This document shows positions 53,540 to 64,000 of a DNA stretch of 64,000 nt, piece after piece. Position 1 is the first letter of the stretch; each line of letters starts with the position of its first letter. The position numbers and the translations under genes are program-made. The notes beneath the pieces are model-generated. The model had not been told where the DNA came from and made no database searches. It saw only the letters and a list, made by a program, of their open reading frames with translations. The stretch comes from Verrucomicrobiales bacterium (GTDB lineage Bacteria; Verrucomicrobiota; Verrucomicrobiia; Verrucomicrobiales; V1-33), in the NCBI GenBank assembly GCA_018003315.1, contig JAGNEJ010000006.1, positions 49,979 through 113,978 on the forward strand, in the 5' to 3' direction.

Positions 53540-53992
53540 ATGAACATGCGCTTTCTGAAATCGTTCTCCGCCACTTGCTGCGCCGCCATTCTCATTGCGG
53601 CTCCCGGTCCCGTGCGTGCCAGGGTGGACGACGCCCATTCCGCAGCGATGGAAGCCGCGACGGCCTCGGTCAAAAAGGGATTCAAAATCCGCGAGGATTA
53701 CTGGAACGGCACCATGAAATCCGGCGAGCAGAAAGCGGTGAAGGCCCAGCTTTACAAAGGCAATGAATACTGGTTCTGGCTGGGGTCGGCGGAAGAGGAC
53801 GTGGACCTCAAGCTGGAACTCTACGACACCAAAGGGCAAAAGGTGGGCGTGGAAACCATGAGCACCAAGGATGCCGTTGGCGTCCGCGTGGTGCCGCCCA
53901 AAACCGGAACCTATCTTGCGGTGTTTTCCCTCACGCACAAAAAGGACAAGGACGCCCGGCTGGAGTGGGCGCTCGCCTACGGCTATCATTGA
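53540..53992 (+). CDS. Small exported beta-rich protein of unknown function
   Basis: The 150-residue protein has a signal peptide (about 1-27) and a mature domain with alternating strands: GTMKSGEQKAVKAQLYKGNE, YWFWLGSAEEDVDLKLELYD, GVRVVPPKTGTYLAVFSL and a final LEWALAYGYH. The 'yyF.l.....l.v.lyD..G....' followed by 'P..tG.Y.v.v' pattern resembles pre-peptidase C-terminal (PPC) domains, here as the whole protein. It is co-transcribed with the gene upstream. Function is unknown. Confidence 0.75.
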   Translation: MNMRFLKSFSATCCAAILIAAPGPVRARVDDAHSAAMEAATASVKKGFKIREDYWNGTMKSGEQKAVKAQLYKGNEYWFWLGSAEEDVDLKLELYDTKGQKVGVETMSTKDAVGVRVVPPKTGTYLAVFSLTHKKDKDARLEWALAYGYH

Positions 53993-54151
53993 CCGCGTGG
54001 AAATTTCCTTGGCCCCTGCCAAACTTATATTGAACGGTTCCGCCCCTCCTCCCGTCGAATGGCTGGCCTGCATCGGCTCCGGGTTCCTGCCGGGAGTCGG
54101 GCCGCCAACCGCCTGCTTCCGCGAACTTCCCTGTTCCTCCATCCATCCTTT

Positions 54152-54568
54152 ATGAAATGCTCCCTGCTCCTCGCTGCTGCCACCTGCGCCTTTCTTCTTT
54201 CCGGATGCGAAATGTTCCGGATGAAGGGGCCGTTCAAGGTGCACGACCCCGTGGCCGTGGTGCCGGATGACTTTCTTTTCACCAAGTACGAACCGATGAA
54301 CCGGTGGTTGGACACGGCGGTGCGCGTCCAGATCTTTGACGTTCCGCTCTCCCATGTCTTTCATGCCAATGAACTGCGCGGCCTCAACATTCAGATCGTG
54401 AAGCCGCTGCCAAAGGATTCGCTCGTCACCATGGACCGCATCGCGATCACGCGGCGGCAGTTTCTCTGGACGCTGTGCCACGAACATCAGCTCATGATGA
54501 CCCCGGTCTTCGGCACCCGCGGAGAACAGAGCTACATCGCCGTCCGCCCCCGTCCGCCCATCCGCTGA
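54152..54568 (+). CDS. Small lipoprotein of unknown function
   Basis: The 138-residue protein has a classical lipoprotein signal (MKCSLLLAAATCAFLLSGC, lipobox LSGC with Cys19), followed by a domain with VVPDDFLFTKYEPMN, VQIFDVPLSHVFHAN and LVTMDRIAITRRQFLW. The segment FDVPLSHVFHANELRGLNIQ resembles the small secretin/TonB short N-terminal (STN)-type fold only loosely. No firm family is assigned. It follows the two small exported proteins after 159 bases and precedes gyrB. Confidence 0.72.
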   Translation: MKCSLLLAAATCAFLLSGCEMFRMKGPFKVHDPVAVVPDDFLFTKYEPMNRWLDTAVRVQIFDVPLSHVFHANELRGLNIQIVKPLPKDSLVTMDRIAITRRQFLWTLCHEHQLMMTPVFGTRGEQSYIAVRPRPPIR

Positions 54569-54721
54569 GCAGGCGTTCCTGACACAAGCAGCGCGGCTCT
54601 GGACCGCCGCACCGCGCCGCCTGAATCTCAGCTTCCCAACGGCCATTCCGGCCGCCTGCAAAGTCGTGCATCCGGTGGCAGAACGGTTGCGGGGAGTCGA
54701 TTGCTCGCTAGATTTTCGTGA

Positions 54722-57322
<2,601 letters not shown>

Positions 57323-57326
57323 ACCG

Positions 57327-58748
57327 GTGGAAAACGCATTCGATTTCGCCGTCATCGGCGGCGGCAGTGCCGGCTACGCCGCGGCGCGGACGGCAGCGGC
57401 GGCGGGACTGCAGACGGTGGTCATCGACGGCGCGGAGGAACTCGGCGGCCTGTGCATTCTGCGCGGCTGCATGCCCAGCAAGACGCTCATTGAATCTGCC
57501 AACCGGGCACTGACCGTGCGCCGCGCTGCGGAATTTGGACTCGCCGCAAATCTGGATGCGGTAAACACCGCATTCATCCGGGATCGCAAGCGGCGGCTCA
57601 TTGCAGAGTTTGCTGGCTTCCGTCAGGAACAACTCCAGAGTGGCCGCTTTGCCCTGCGGCGCGGCACGGCACGGTTTCTCGATTCGAACCGGATCGAAAT
57701 CACCCTGCGCGATGGCGGCACGGCAGCGCTGCATGCGAAGACGTTTTTGATCGCTGCCGGATCGGAAATTTCCATCCCTGCGGTGCCCGGCCTGACAGAA
57801 ACAGGCTTCTGGACCAGCGACACCCTGCTCGACGCCGCGGAGATTCCGGAGTCGTTCATCGTGCTGGGCGGCGGTGCCATTGCCCTGGAACTGGCCCATT
57901 ATCTCGGTGCCATCGGACGTCGCGTCACCGTCATTCAGCGCAGCGCCCACCTGCTTTCGTTCATGGACTCGGACGTCGCCGATGTCGTGGAATCCAACCT
58001 GCGAACGCGCGGACTGGAAGTGTTCACCGGCGCATCCCTGACAAAAATCCAGCAGGCTGGAGGATTGAAACAGGTTCATATTTCCTGTCAGGGAAAATCG
58101 TGCGTTGCGGAAGGCGCGGAAATTCTGCTGGCGTTAGGCCGGATTCCGGCCACGCGGTCCCTGGGGCTGGATGCCGCGGGAGTTCGGTTGGATGGGCGCA
58201 GGATCGCCGTCACTCCAACCCAGCAGACCAGTGCGGGGCACATTTTCGCCGCAGGCGATGTCTGCGGGCCGCTGGAAGTCGTGCATGTCGCCATCCAGCA
58301 GGCGGAAATCGCCGCCCGCAATGCCGCAGCGCTTGTCCAGGGCGGCTTGCCGCATGAGACCGTTGACTACCGTCTCAAACTCTTTGGCGTTTTCACCCAC
58401 CCGGAAGTCGCCAGTGTCGGTCTTTCCGAAAAGGAAGCCGCCACGGCGGGTCGTGCGGTGCTGTCCGCCAAATATCCTTTCAATGACCACGGAAAATCCA
58501 TGGTGGCCGGCGAAACCGAAGGGTTCGTCAAACTGCTGGCGGCTCCGGACACCGGGGAAATTCTCGGCGCATCCGTCGTCGGCCCCCATGCCACGGAATT
58601 GATCCATGAAGTCACCGTGGCCATGCGTTTCCGTGCCACCGCCGGAGACTTCGCCGCCATTCCGCACTACCACCCCACCCTCAGCGAAATCTGGACCTAC
58701 CCGGCGGAGGAAATCGCCGAGGCAGTGGCGCGATCGTCAACAGCCTAA
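57327..58748 (+). CDS. Lpd-like FAD-dependent pyridine nucleotide-disulfide oxidoreductase
   Basis: The 473-residue flavoprotein has an N-terminal FAD-binding GGGSAGYAAAR motif, a redox-active disulfide GGLCILRGCMPSK (Cys43, Cys48), an NAD(P)-binding GGGAIALELAHYLGAIG motif, FAAGDVCGPLE, and a C-terminal dimerisation domain with HYHPTLSEIW carrying the catalytic His. It could be dihydrolipoyl dehydrogenase or a mercuric-reductase/YkgC-like relative. The normal HAHPT is HYHPT. No E1/E2 genes are adjacent, so the substrate is open. The start is GTG 57327, four bases after the gyrB stop. Confidence 0.85.
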   Translation: MENAFDFAVIGGGSAGYAAARTAAAAGLQTVVIDGAEELGGLCILRGCMPSKTLIESANRALTVRRAAEFGLAANLDAVNTAFIRDRKRRLIAEFAGFRQEQLQSGRFALRRGTARFLDSNRIEITLRDGGTAALHAKTFLIAAGSEISIPAVPGLTETGFWTSDTLLDAAEIPESFIVLGGGAIALELAHYLGAIGRRVTVIQRSAHLLSFMDSDVADVVESNLRTRGLEVFTGASLTKIQQAGGLKQVHISCQGKSCVAEGAEILLALGRIPATRSLGLDAAGVRLDGRRIAVTPTQQTSAGHIFAAGDVCGPLEVVHVAIQQAEIAARNAAALVQGGLPHETVDYRLKLFGVFTHPEVASVGLSEKEAATAGRAVLSAKYPFNDHGKSMVAGETEGFVKLLAAPDTGEILGASVVGPHATELIHEVTVAMRFRATAGDFAAIPHYHPTLSEIWTYPAEEIAEAVARSSTA

Positions 58749-58753
58749 CGGCC

Positions 58754-59716
58754 TTATTGCCCGGCTCCGGGCGTGCCGGGCAGGCCGGGATTCGCCTCCC
58801 GCAGGCCCTGCATCGCCTCCATCATGGTCCGCGCCGCACCGGCCATTTTCTTTACGGAACCGACCGTCTGATCAAGTTTGTCGAGATCCATGACTGGAAT
58901 CTGACCGTTCTGAAAGGGCAGATTCGCTCCGCCGCGGCGGTTGCTGCGCCCCTGTGCCTGTTCCGTCCACTGGGTGGTGAGTTCCCCGAGCTTGGTTTGC
59001 TGTTCAGGCGTCAGCAGGGCATTGAGCTGACCGGTCAGCGCCTCGTCCCCTAGAATCTGGCTGCCTCCCGCACCCGGACGACCCATCATGAATCCGCCGA
59101 TGTTTTCCAGCATCGTCCGCGTGGGCTGCGTCATCTGGTCATATTCCGCCTGCGTGATTTCCTGTCTGGATAGGGCGTCGCCGGCCAGGAACATTTCCAT
59201 CATCTGCCCTGGGTCGCTGCGCATGGCCGATGCCAATTCCGTGATCGCACCCATCCGCTCATTGACGGCACCCTGGATCAACTCGCCCGCCTTTTGCTGC
59301 TGTTCTTCATTGAGGCCCAGTTGCGTTGCCAGATTCCGCATCGCCTCCCTGCTGGCGGCTTCCGCCACGGAGGACGCACCAGAACCCTTTGCCCCGATGT
59401 TCGCCAGTTCCATTCCCTGATCGATTAAATCCGCCACATCAGAGGAAATTTTTTTCGCCTTCTGCGTCTTTTCCATGCCGAATTTTTCTGCTAGCTTTGC
59501 CCAGGCGCCCGTGGCCGGCACCGTTTTCGTTTCCGCAGCGGACGGTGCCGGAGCTGACTGCTTTTTCTCCGGAGCAGCTGGTCCGGCCTGTGGCACGGCC
59601 ACGGCAGGCTTGCCCGCTGCCGCCGGAGCTGGTTCCCCGGATGGTTTGGAAAACAGAAAAACGGCAGCGCCTCCGGCGAGGATGCCACCAATCAAAATCA
59701 AAATGCGGTTATTCAT
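58754..59716 (-). CDS. Exported or membrane-anchored helical hypothetical protein
   Basis: The 320-residue protein has an N-terminal membrane segment (ILILIGGILAGGAAVFLF), a Pro/Ala-rich linker (about 25-65) and a helical region rich in Gln/Glu/Met (about 70-240), with LTPEQQTKLGELTTQW, a pattern seen in Spy/LTXXQ-like periplasmic proteins. The tail is Gly/Pro/Asn-rich. The two gene ends are only five bases apart from the convergent flavoprotein gene. Function unknown. Confidence 0.72.
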   Translation of the reverse strand: MNNRILILIGGILAGGAAVFLFSKPSGEPAPAAAGKPAVAVPQAGPAAPEKKQSAPAPSAAETKTVPATGAWAKLAEKFGMEKTQKAKKISSDVADLIDQGMELANIGAKGSGASSVAEAASREAMRNLATQLGLNEEQQQKAGELIQGAVNERMGAITELASAMRSDPGQMMEMFLAGDALSRQEITQAEYDQMTQPTRTMLENIGGFMMGRPGAGGSQILGDEALTGQLNALLTPEQQTKLGELTTQWTEQAQGRSNRRGGANLPFQNGQIPVMDLDKLDQTVGSVKKMAGAARTMMEAMQGLREANPGLPGTPGAGQ

Positions 59717-59825
59717 TGGATGAGCGGGTCATTTCGCCGGAGGCTAGTGCGCCACCCCTCCTGCTGGCAAGCCTTTTTCCTTTCCTCCTTGCCGACCGAA
59801 CAATTCCCGCCACACTCCGTCCGTC

Positions 59826-60758
59826 ATGAGCAAAAAAGCCGTTCTTCTTTTCGCCGGACAGGGCGCCCAGGCCGTGGGCATGGGCCGGGACCTTGCCGAG
59901 CATGATGTCGCCACGCGGGAGTTGTTCGCGCGTGCGGATGCCGTGTTGGGTTTTTCACTCGCGGAGGTCATGTTCGACGGTCCGATGGAGGAACTGACAC
60001 GCACCTCGCGGTGCCAGCCGGCCCTCTATGCGCATGGGCTGGCGATCCTGGATTTGCTGCGCCGCCGCCTGCCCTCGCTCGAAGTTGCCGCCGCTGCCGG
60101 ATTGTCGCTCGGGGAATTCACCGCCCATGCTGCTGCGGGAACCTTCGATTTCGAAACCGGACTCCGGCTGGTGGCCCGGCGCGGTGCGTTTATGGAGGAG
60201 GCCTGCCAGGCGACTCAGGGAAGCATGATGGCAATGCTAGGCGGCGAGGAGGACGCGATCCGTCAGCTGGCGGCGGACTGCGACGTGGACATGGCGAATT
60301 TCAACACACCGGGGCAAATCGTGCTGAGCGGCACCAAAGAAAACATCCAACGCACCGCCGCGGTGGCAAAGGAACGCGGGCTGCGCGGCAAGGAACTGCC
60401 CGTCGCGGGGGCTTACCATTCCCGCCTGATGCAGTCGGCTCAGGAAAAGCTGGCGGCAGAACTGGCACAAACACCCCTGGCGACGCCAACGTTCCCCGTG
60501 ATCTGCAATCTGGAAGCCCGTGCAGTCAGTGACGCCGCCGACATTCGCCGCACGCTGGAACACCAGGTCACCGGCTCCGTGCGCTGGGCTCAGAGCATGC
60601 AGGCGCTGCTTGCTCAGGGGCATGATCTCTTCCTGGAACTAGGTCCCGGCGGTCAACTCGCCGGAATGCTCAACCGCATCCAAAAGGGCGTCACCGTCTT
60701 CAGCATCTCCGACACCCTCAGCCTGGACAAGGCCGCGGCGGCTCTGGAGGCTGTCTGA
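59826..60758 (+). CDS. fabD: Malonyl-CoA:ACP transacylase
   Basis: Loads malonyl groups onto acyl carrier protein for fatty acid synthesis. The 310-residue product has FAGQGAQ (Gln12), the nucleophile GLSLGE (Ser94), Arg119 in VARRGAF, and the catalytic His198 in AGAYHSRLM. Length and motif spacing are standard. Other fab genes are not adjacent. The leader before ATG 59826 is pyrimidine-rich with no Shine-Dalgarno sequence. The following 172 bases to the convergent gene hold no recognised feature. Confidence 0.94.
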   Translation: MSKKAVLLFAGQGAQAVGMGRDLAEHDVATRELFARADAVLGFSLAEVMFDGPMEELTRTSRCQPALYAHGLAILDLLRRRLPSLEVAAAAGLSLGEFTAHAAAGTFDFETGLRLVARRGAFMEEACQATQGSMMAMLGGEEDAIRQLAADCDVDMANFNTPGQIVLSGTKENIQRTAAVAKERGLRGKELPVAGAYHSRLMQSAQEKLAAELAQTPLATPTFPVICNLEARAVSDAADIRRTLEHQVTGSVRWAQSMQALLAQGHDLFLELGPGGQLAGMLNRIQKGVTVFSISDTLSLDKAAAALEAV

Positions 60759-60930
60759 CTTTTGCCTCGGAACATTGGAGCCACAGCGGGACAGGCAGGT
60801 CACCCATCCGCCCGCCACCGAACTCCAGCGCTGGGTGGTGGAAGCAATGACAATGGCAGGAAGGCGCGGGAAGGATTGGTGCGGATGTGGCGGGTGGAAA
60901 TTACTGGCAACTCAGATGCGGCGGTGCCAC

Positions 60931-62550
60931 TCATTCCCGCAACCGATAGAACTTCCGTGGTTCCGTAGCCGGTGCCACAAAGAACAACAGGGGGTCTGTG
61001 GTCGAAAAAGATTTCAACACCGTCCCGGGAAAATTCAGACTTTCACTCGCCTCTAAATGCAACGCCTTTCCCTGGGGGGGATGGATTCCAAACAACCAGG
61101 CGCTGCCGTCTTTCCGGTGTATGCACCGCAGTGAAAACGGTTTTTCCGCCACCGGTGTCGCCGAATACACCGCGTCATGGAGGATTTGCGCCAAATAGGC
61201 GTGCACCTTGGTGGTGGGATCCTTGTTCGTCCAAAAGAAATAACTCGACCCCGGATTGCCAAAGAAATCGGACAGCGGCAACCGCTCCGGTCCTGGCATA
61301 TCGGTGTGGAAACCGGTGACGTTGGTGATCCCGTAATCCTGTGGATGGGTCATGAACTCATCAATGTGAGAATTCACATCGATCGCAGTGATCTTCAGTG
61401 CCGGGAACAGCCCGCCCACCCAATGTTCGAGGTAGTGTTGATAGTCCCCGTAGGACGAGCGCATCAACTGGGAAAGCAGGGCTAGTTGTTCGGGAGCGGC
61501 AGCCAAAACGGTCCGCACCAGGGGCGCAATGGTGATATCTGCCGGGGCGAGGAGCAGCACGTTGCGGAGGCCGATGTCGTCCACCAAGGCCATCCCGCGA
61601 AGAACCTCATCTTGACCCGTGAGACGCAGAGAATCGATAATGGGGCTCGGATCGGGCAACAATCCCAAAAAGAATAGGCCGGCAAAGATCGTGCTCTGCG
61701 ACCAATAGACTCCGAGACTGTGGGACAGATCGATGTCCCCCAATAAACCATGGCCGGGACCGACGAAGCCCCCAAAACGCGAGAAATCCCATCGTTCCTC
61801 GTAGCGGATGCCGGTGAGCCAACAAAAATACTCCGGCCACAGCGGGCCGTTGGTGCTGGCGCCATCGAAGTTGTCCGCCGGATTCGTCCCGTGACGTTTG
61901 GCATCCGACAAGCTGTCGCCAAACACCAGCAAATGGTCGAAGCGTTCGGCGGAGGCTATGGCCGGGGTGCCATCGTGGCCGACGATTCCCGCCTCACGCG
62001 CCCAACCAAAACAGCGGATCAGGGCGAGACTCGGCAACTCCGGGGCTACGGTGTAGTAGGCGACATCGACCAGCAGAAACGGTTCGAGAGCCGTGAGATC
62101 TTGGGTGAGCGAATGGACAAGCGGCGGGCTGTTCCTCTTTGGATACCAGGAGATTCGGAATCCATCGAAAAGACTGGTGTGCGGATCGGTAAAACGCAGG
62201 TCCACCGTGATGGCGGCTTGGCTGAGGGCTTGCCTGCCATAGAAGAGAATCTCATGGTCGGCCGCCTGGCTTCGCCGGATACTAATTCCCTGCTCGGGAA
62301 GAGTGAGGGTGACTTGCCTGATGGCATTGGGGTATCTCGTTCCTGAATACGCATCGCCAGGCGTGCCGAACGGCTGCCCAGGCACGGAGTCGTCCAGTTC
62401 CAAACTCAGTATGAAATCGGCCCCCTCGGCAAAGCGGGAATCCGGACTCTCGTGCTGAAGAAGCGTACCGTGAAACTCCAGCGTCTTGACAGTGGCGGCT
62501 GCCGTATCAATGAACAGTCCGAGAGCGAAAAACAGCAAAAGAGTTTTCAT
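60931..62550 (-). CDS. Secreted GDSL/SGNH-like protein with substituted catalytic block V
   Basis: The 539-residue protein has a signal peptide (about 1-20), a beta-rich N-terminal domain (about 22-200) and a GDSL hydrolase-like domain (about 204-460). Block I is HLLVFGDSLSD, with Ser213 as nucleophile. The NGPLWPEYF segment and LRNVLLLAPADITIAP correspond to the middle blocks of phospholipase/lecithinase-like GDSL enzymes. Block V, normally WDxxHPT, reads WTNKDPTTKVH: Thr441 replaces the catalytic Asp and Asp444 the catalytic His. The C-terminus ends in FYRLRE. ATG 62550 is chosen over TTG 62556. A dispersed repeat lies at 62604-62664, upstream of the start. Confidence 0.78.
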   Translation of the reverse strand: MKTLLLFFALGLFIDTAAATVKTLEFHGTLLQHESPDSRFAEGADFILSLELDDSVPGQPFGTPGDAYSGTRYPNAIRQVTLTLPEQGISIRRSQAADHEILFYGRQALSQAAITVDLRFTDPHTSLFDGFRISWYPKRNSPPLVHSLTQDLTALEPFLLVDVAYYTVAPELPSLALIRCFGWAREAGIVGHDGTPAIASAERFDHLLVFGDSLSDAKRHGTNPADNFDGASTNGPLWPEYFCWLTGIRYEERWDFSRFGGFVGPGHGLLGDIDLSHSLGVYWSQSTIFAGLFFLGLLPDPSPIIDSLRLTGQDEVLRGMALVDDIGLRNVLLLAPADITIAPLVRTVLAAAPEQLALLSQLMRSSYGDYQHYLEHWVGGLFPALKITAIDVNSHIDEFMTHPQDYGITNVTGFHTDMPGPERLPLSDFFGNPGSSYFFWTNKDPTTKVHAYLAQILHDAVYSATPVAEKPFSLRCIHRKDGSAWLFGIHPPQGKALHLEASESLNFPGTVLKSFSTTDPLLFFVAPATEPRKFYRLRE

Positions 62551-62603
62551 ACGCAAAACGAGAAACTGGTTGGCAGACCCATCACCCGGAGCCGGGCGAC
62601 CTC

Positions 62604-62664
62604 GCTGCCGGGAATTTGCTTTTAGTGGGAGACTCTTGAAACAACGGGCGGGCAGGACAGGCGG
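62604..62664. repeat. Dispersed ~60-bp repeat, copy A
   Basis: This block shares GGAATTTGCTTTT (62611-62623), then GGGAG.CTC.TGAAACAA and CGGGC.GGA, with copy B at 63941-64000. Both copies lie in the same orientation a little upstream of a minus-strand secreted-protein start (54 bases here). Confidence 0.65.
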
Positions 62665-62719
62665 CGAAGAAAAACGGATACTTCACAAAAACTCGGCAGC
62701 ATCAAGCGGGAGCATTTTT

Positions 62720-62739
62720 ACCCCATTTTCAAACGGGGT
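62720..62739 (-). terminator. Hairpin just after the LamG gene
   Basis: ACCCC (62720-62724) pairs with GGGGT (62735-62739), with inner T-A pairs possible, six bases beyond the stop codon. On the minus strand the following bases are AAAAATGC, not a T-run. It may therefore protect the 3' end rather than terminate transcription. Confidence 0.35.
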
Positions 62740-62744
62740 CTCAA

Positions 62745-63863
62745 TCACGGTGCCGTCACTCCCAGCCGAACAAACGTGCGCGGATCGGTGTTCGGAATCG
62801 TGACTGAAATCGCATCGTGATCGCCTTGATCGGAGATGGTCACGCCAGGCCCAGGAATGGCGATGTCGCGTTCGGCTGGCCAGGCGGCGAGATCATTGCT
62901 GAGTTTGGCGGTGATGGTGGTATTGCCGCGGGCACGAGCAGCACGGGTGAACCTATAAGTGAAACCGTTCTGCGTTTTTGTAAGTACGGGCAATGTCGTG
63001 CTGCCGGCCACGATTGGATCGCCACCGAGGAGAAAAGCCAATCCGTTGGTGATGCCGTCGCCGTTGGCGTCTTGGTCGAAACGGGAGAGTCCGCCAGTGG
63101 AAAAGCCGGCGATCCAAGCGGCGTAAATCAAATTAGCGGAGGCGTAAATATTACTGATTTCTGTGGATGTCAGCTCACGATTGAAAACAGCGATCTCGTC
63201 GAGTTTTCCATTAAAATAGCGTCCACTAAAAACTCCGCTATCACCTATCGTGAAGGGAGAACTGTTTAATCCGTGCCCAGATGGAACATTGGAGGCGACA
63301 AGCGACCCATCAATATAAATACTTCTGCTGGTATTCGCGGTGAAAGTACAAGCAAAAAAATGCCAGGTGTTTAATTGGATTGCAGCGGGAGATGCGACAT
63401 AACCGGCGCTGTCGGTATAAAATCGCAACTGCTTGCTTGCGGGATCTATTTGAATGTCGAAGTCATTTCCAATCTGCGATTCTCCGGCGATATAAAAAAA
63501 TGGTGGGATTGGTGCCTGTGGTGTAAGATTGAACCACCCGATGATACTGCCGCCAGTTGCAATTTGTCCAAGTAGATTGGTTGTCACATACCCATTCGTG
63601 CCATTGAAGACAGCGGCGGTATTGGTGGGATCACTTTCAAAAGCCGGACCTGAGTTCGCAGGTCCAACCGACGCTCCGCCATGAAAAATTCCAGTGTATC
63701 CACCGACTTCGCTGTTGGCCTGCGAACTGGCGGAAAAGCGCCAGTATCCGAGTAAACCAGAGGTGTTCTTGACTGTGTCCGCATAAGAAGCCTGGGCATG
63801 GACAACCAATGGTTTGCTGAGTACAAAACTCAAAAATGCAATGAGAATGGATTTTGTTTTCAT
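62745..63863 (-). CDS. Secreted LamG-domain protein
   Basis: The 372-residue protein has a signal peptide (about 1-24, ILIAFLSFVLSKPLVVHAQA), a LamG/concanavalin-like jelly-roll domain (about 30-235) with LLGYWRFSASSQ, WHFFACTFTANTSRSIYIDG and KLDEIAVFNRELTSTEI, and a C-terminal module. That module starts with a type-3-like motif FDQDANGDGITNGLAFLLGGDP and ends FVRLGVTAP. It probably binds extracellular glycans. The coding sequence is visibly richer in A and T (notably 63100-63900) than neighbouring genes, which suggests separate ancestry. ATG 63863 is set by the signal peptide. Confidence 0.8.
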   Translation of the reverse strand: MKTKSILIAFLSFVLSKPLVVHAQASYADTVKNTSGLLGYWRFSASSQANSEVGGYTGIFHGGASVGPANSGPAFESDPTNTAAVFNGTNGYVTTNLLGQIATGGSIIGWFNLTPQAPIPPFFYIAGESQIGNDFDIQIDPASKQLRFYTDSAGYVASPAAIQLNTWHFFACTFTANTSRSIYIDGSLVASNVPSGHGLNSSPFTIGDSGVFSGRYFNGKLDEIAVFNRELTSTEISNIYASANLIYAAWIAGFSTGGLSRFDQDANGDGITNGLAFLLGGDPIVAGSTTLPVLTKTQNGFTYRFTRAARARGNTTITAKLSNDLAAWPAERDIAIPGPGVTISDQGDHDAISVTIPNTDPRTFVRLGVTAP

Positions 63864-63940
63864 GCTTTTCGTTTCTTCGTGTTCGATAGGACAAAAAGAA
63901 TTCAATCCGCTATCCAAACAGATCAACCCGCTAGCATATA

Positions 63941-64000
63941 GCTGCAGGAATTTGCTTTTGGAGGGAGGCTCCTGAAACAATCGGCGGGCCGGATCGGAGG
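63941..64000. repeat. Dispersed ~60-bp repeat, copy B (runs to window edge)
   Basis: GGAATTTGCTTTT (63947-63959), GGGAGGCTCCTGAAACAA and CGGCGGGCCGGA match copy A at 62604-62664 with a few substitutions and small gaps. It lies about 77 bases upstream of the LamG start and may continue beyond the window. Confidence 0.65.

Noticed and set aside
60762..60968. 68-codon open frame between fabD and the GDSL gene
   Set aside because: No signal peptide, domain or start context, and it runs into the convergent gene.

Overview
The window is a dense, GC-rich chromosomal segment of a Gram-negative bacterium, most likely a member of the Verrucomicrobiota (Verrucomicrobiales-like). The inference rests on several things: a PEP-CTERM-type sorting tail, a Tat-exported DUF1501 protein, large secreted proteins whose C-terminal modules end in FYRL/FFRL-type motifs, many exported glycoside hydrolases and LamG-type proteins, an spc ribosomal cluster without rpsN and rpmD, and mostly Shine-Dalgarno-less starts. 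No tRNA, rRNA, IS element, prophage or CRISPR array was recognised.

Layout. 1-195: tail of a glycosidase-like propeller gene. 0.6-8.4 kb: lysC, converging on a minus-strand run sufT-lipA-small lipoprotein-radC-ald-sucA (iron-sulfur maturation, lipoate, alanine and 2-oxoglutarate metabolism). 8.6-12.2 kb: a plus-strand DUF58/DUF4381-like/vWA/vWA (Bat-type) operon without moxR. 12.4-17.6 kb: a 1174-residue secreted protein with four tandem lamin-tail-like/calcium-motif repeats, then a two-domain AAA+ ATPase with a degenerate first domain. 17.7-24.0 kb: the spc ribosomal cluster rplN-rplX-rplE-rpsH-rplF-rplR-rpsE-rplO-secY-map on the minus strand, with terminator-like hairpins before rplN and between rplO and secY. 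24.4-28.8 kb: a soluble hybrid histidine kinase converging on menD-menH, and a short PEP-CTERM protein. 28.9-38.1 kb: clan GH-A-like glycosidase, DUF1501 protein, pyrH, aldo-keto reductase, an exported protein gene interrupted by an in-frame TGA, and a LamG-GH32 protein.

38.4-44.7 kb: a tightly overlapping operon of a duplicated-domain lipoprotein, ResB, CcsA, an LpxL-type acyltransferase and a small membrane protein (system II cytochrome c maturation plus envelope lipid functions). 44.8-51.1 kb: a 979-residue repeat-rich secreted protein, a stand-alone ovothiol-type methyltransferase, and a divergent FecA-like TonB-dependent receptor with a dyad-rich promoter region. 51.3-60.8 kb: serS, three small exported proteins of unknown role, gyrB, a Lpd-like flavoprotein, an exported hypothetical and fabD. 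60.9-64.0 kb: two minus-strand secreted proteins (a GDSL-like protein with a degraded catalytic block and a LamG protein), each preceded by a copy of the same ~60-bp repeat; the LamG gene looks more AT-rich than the rest.

No single large undescribed system stands out. The strongest leads are the in-frame TGA in the 35.1-35.8 kb gene, the paired upstream repeats at 62.6 and 63.9 kb, the attenuator-like hairpins in the spc cluster, the quadruple-repeat protein beside the AAA+ ATPase, the substituted catalytic motifs in the GDSL and GH32 proteins, and pyrimidine-rich leaders replacing Shine-Dalgarno sequences at many lead genes.
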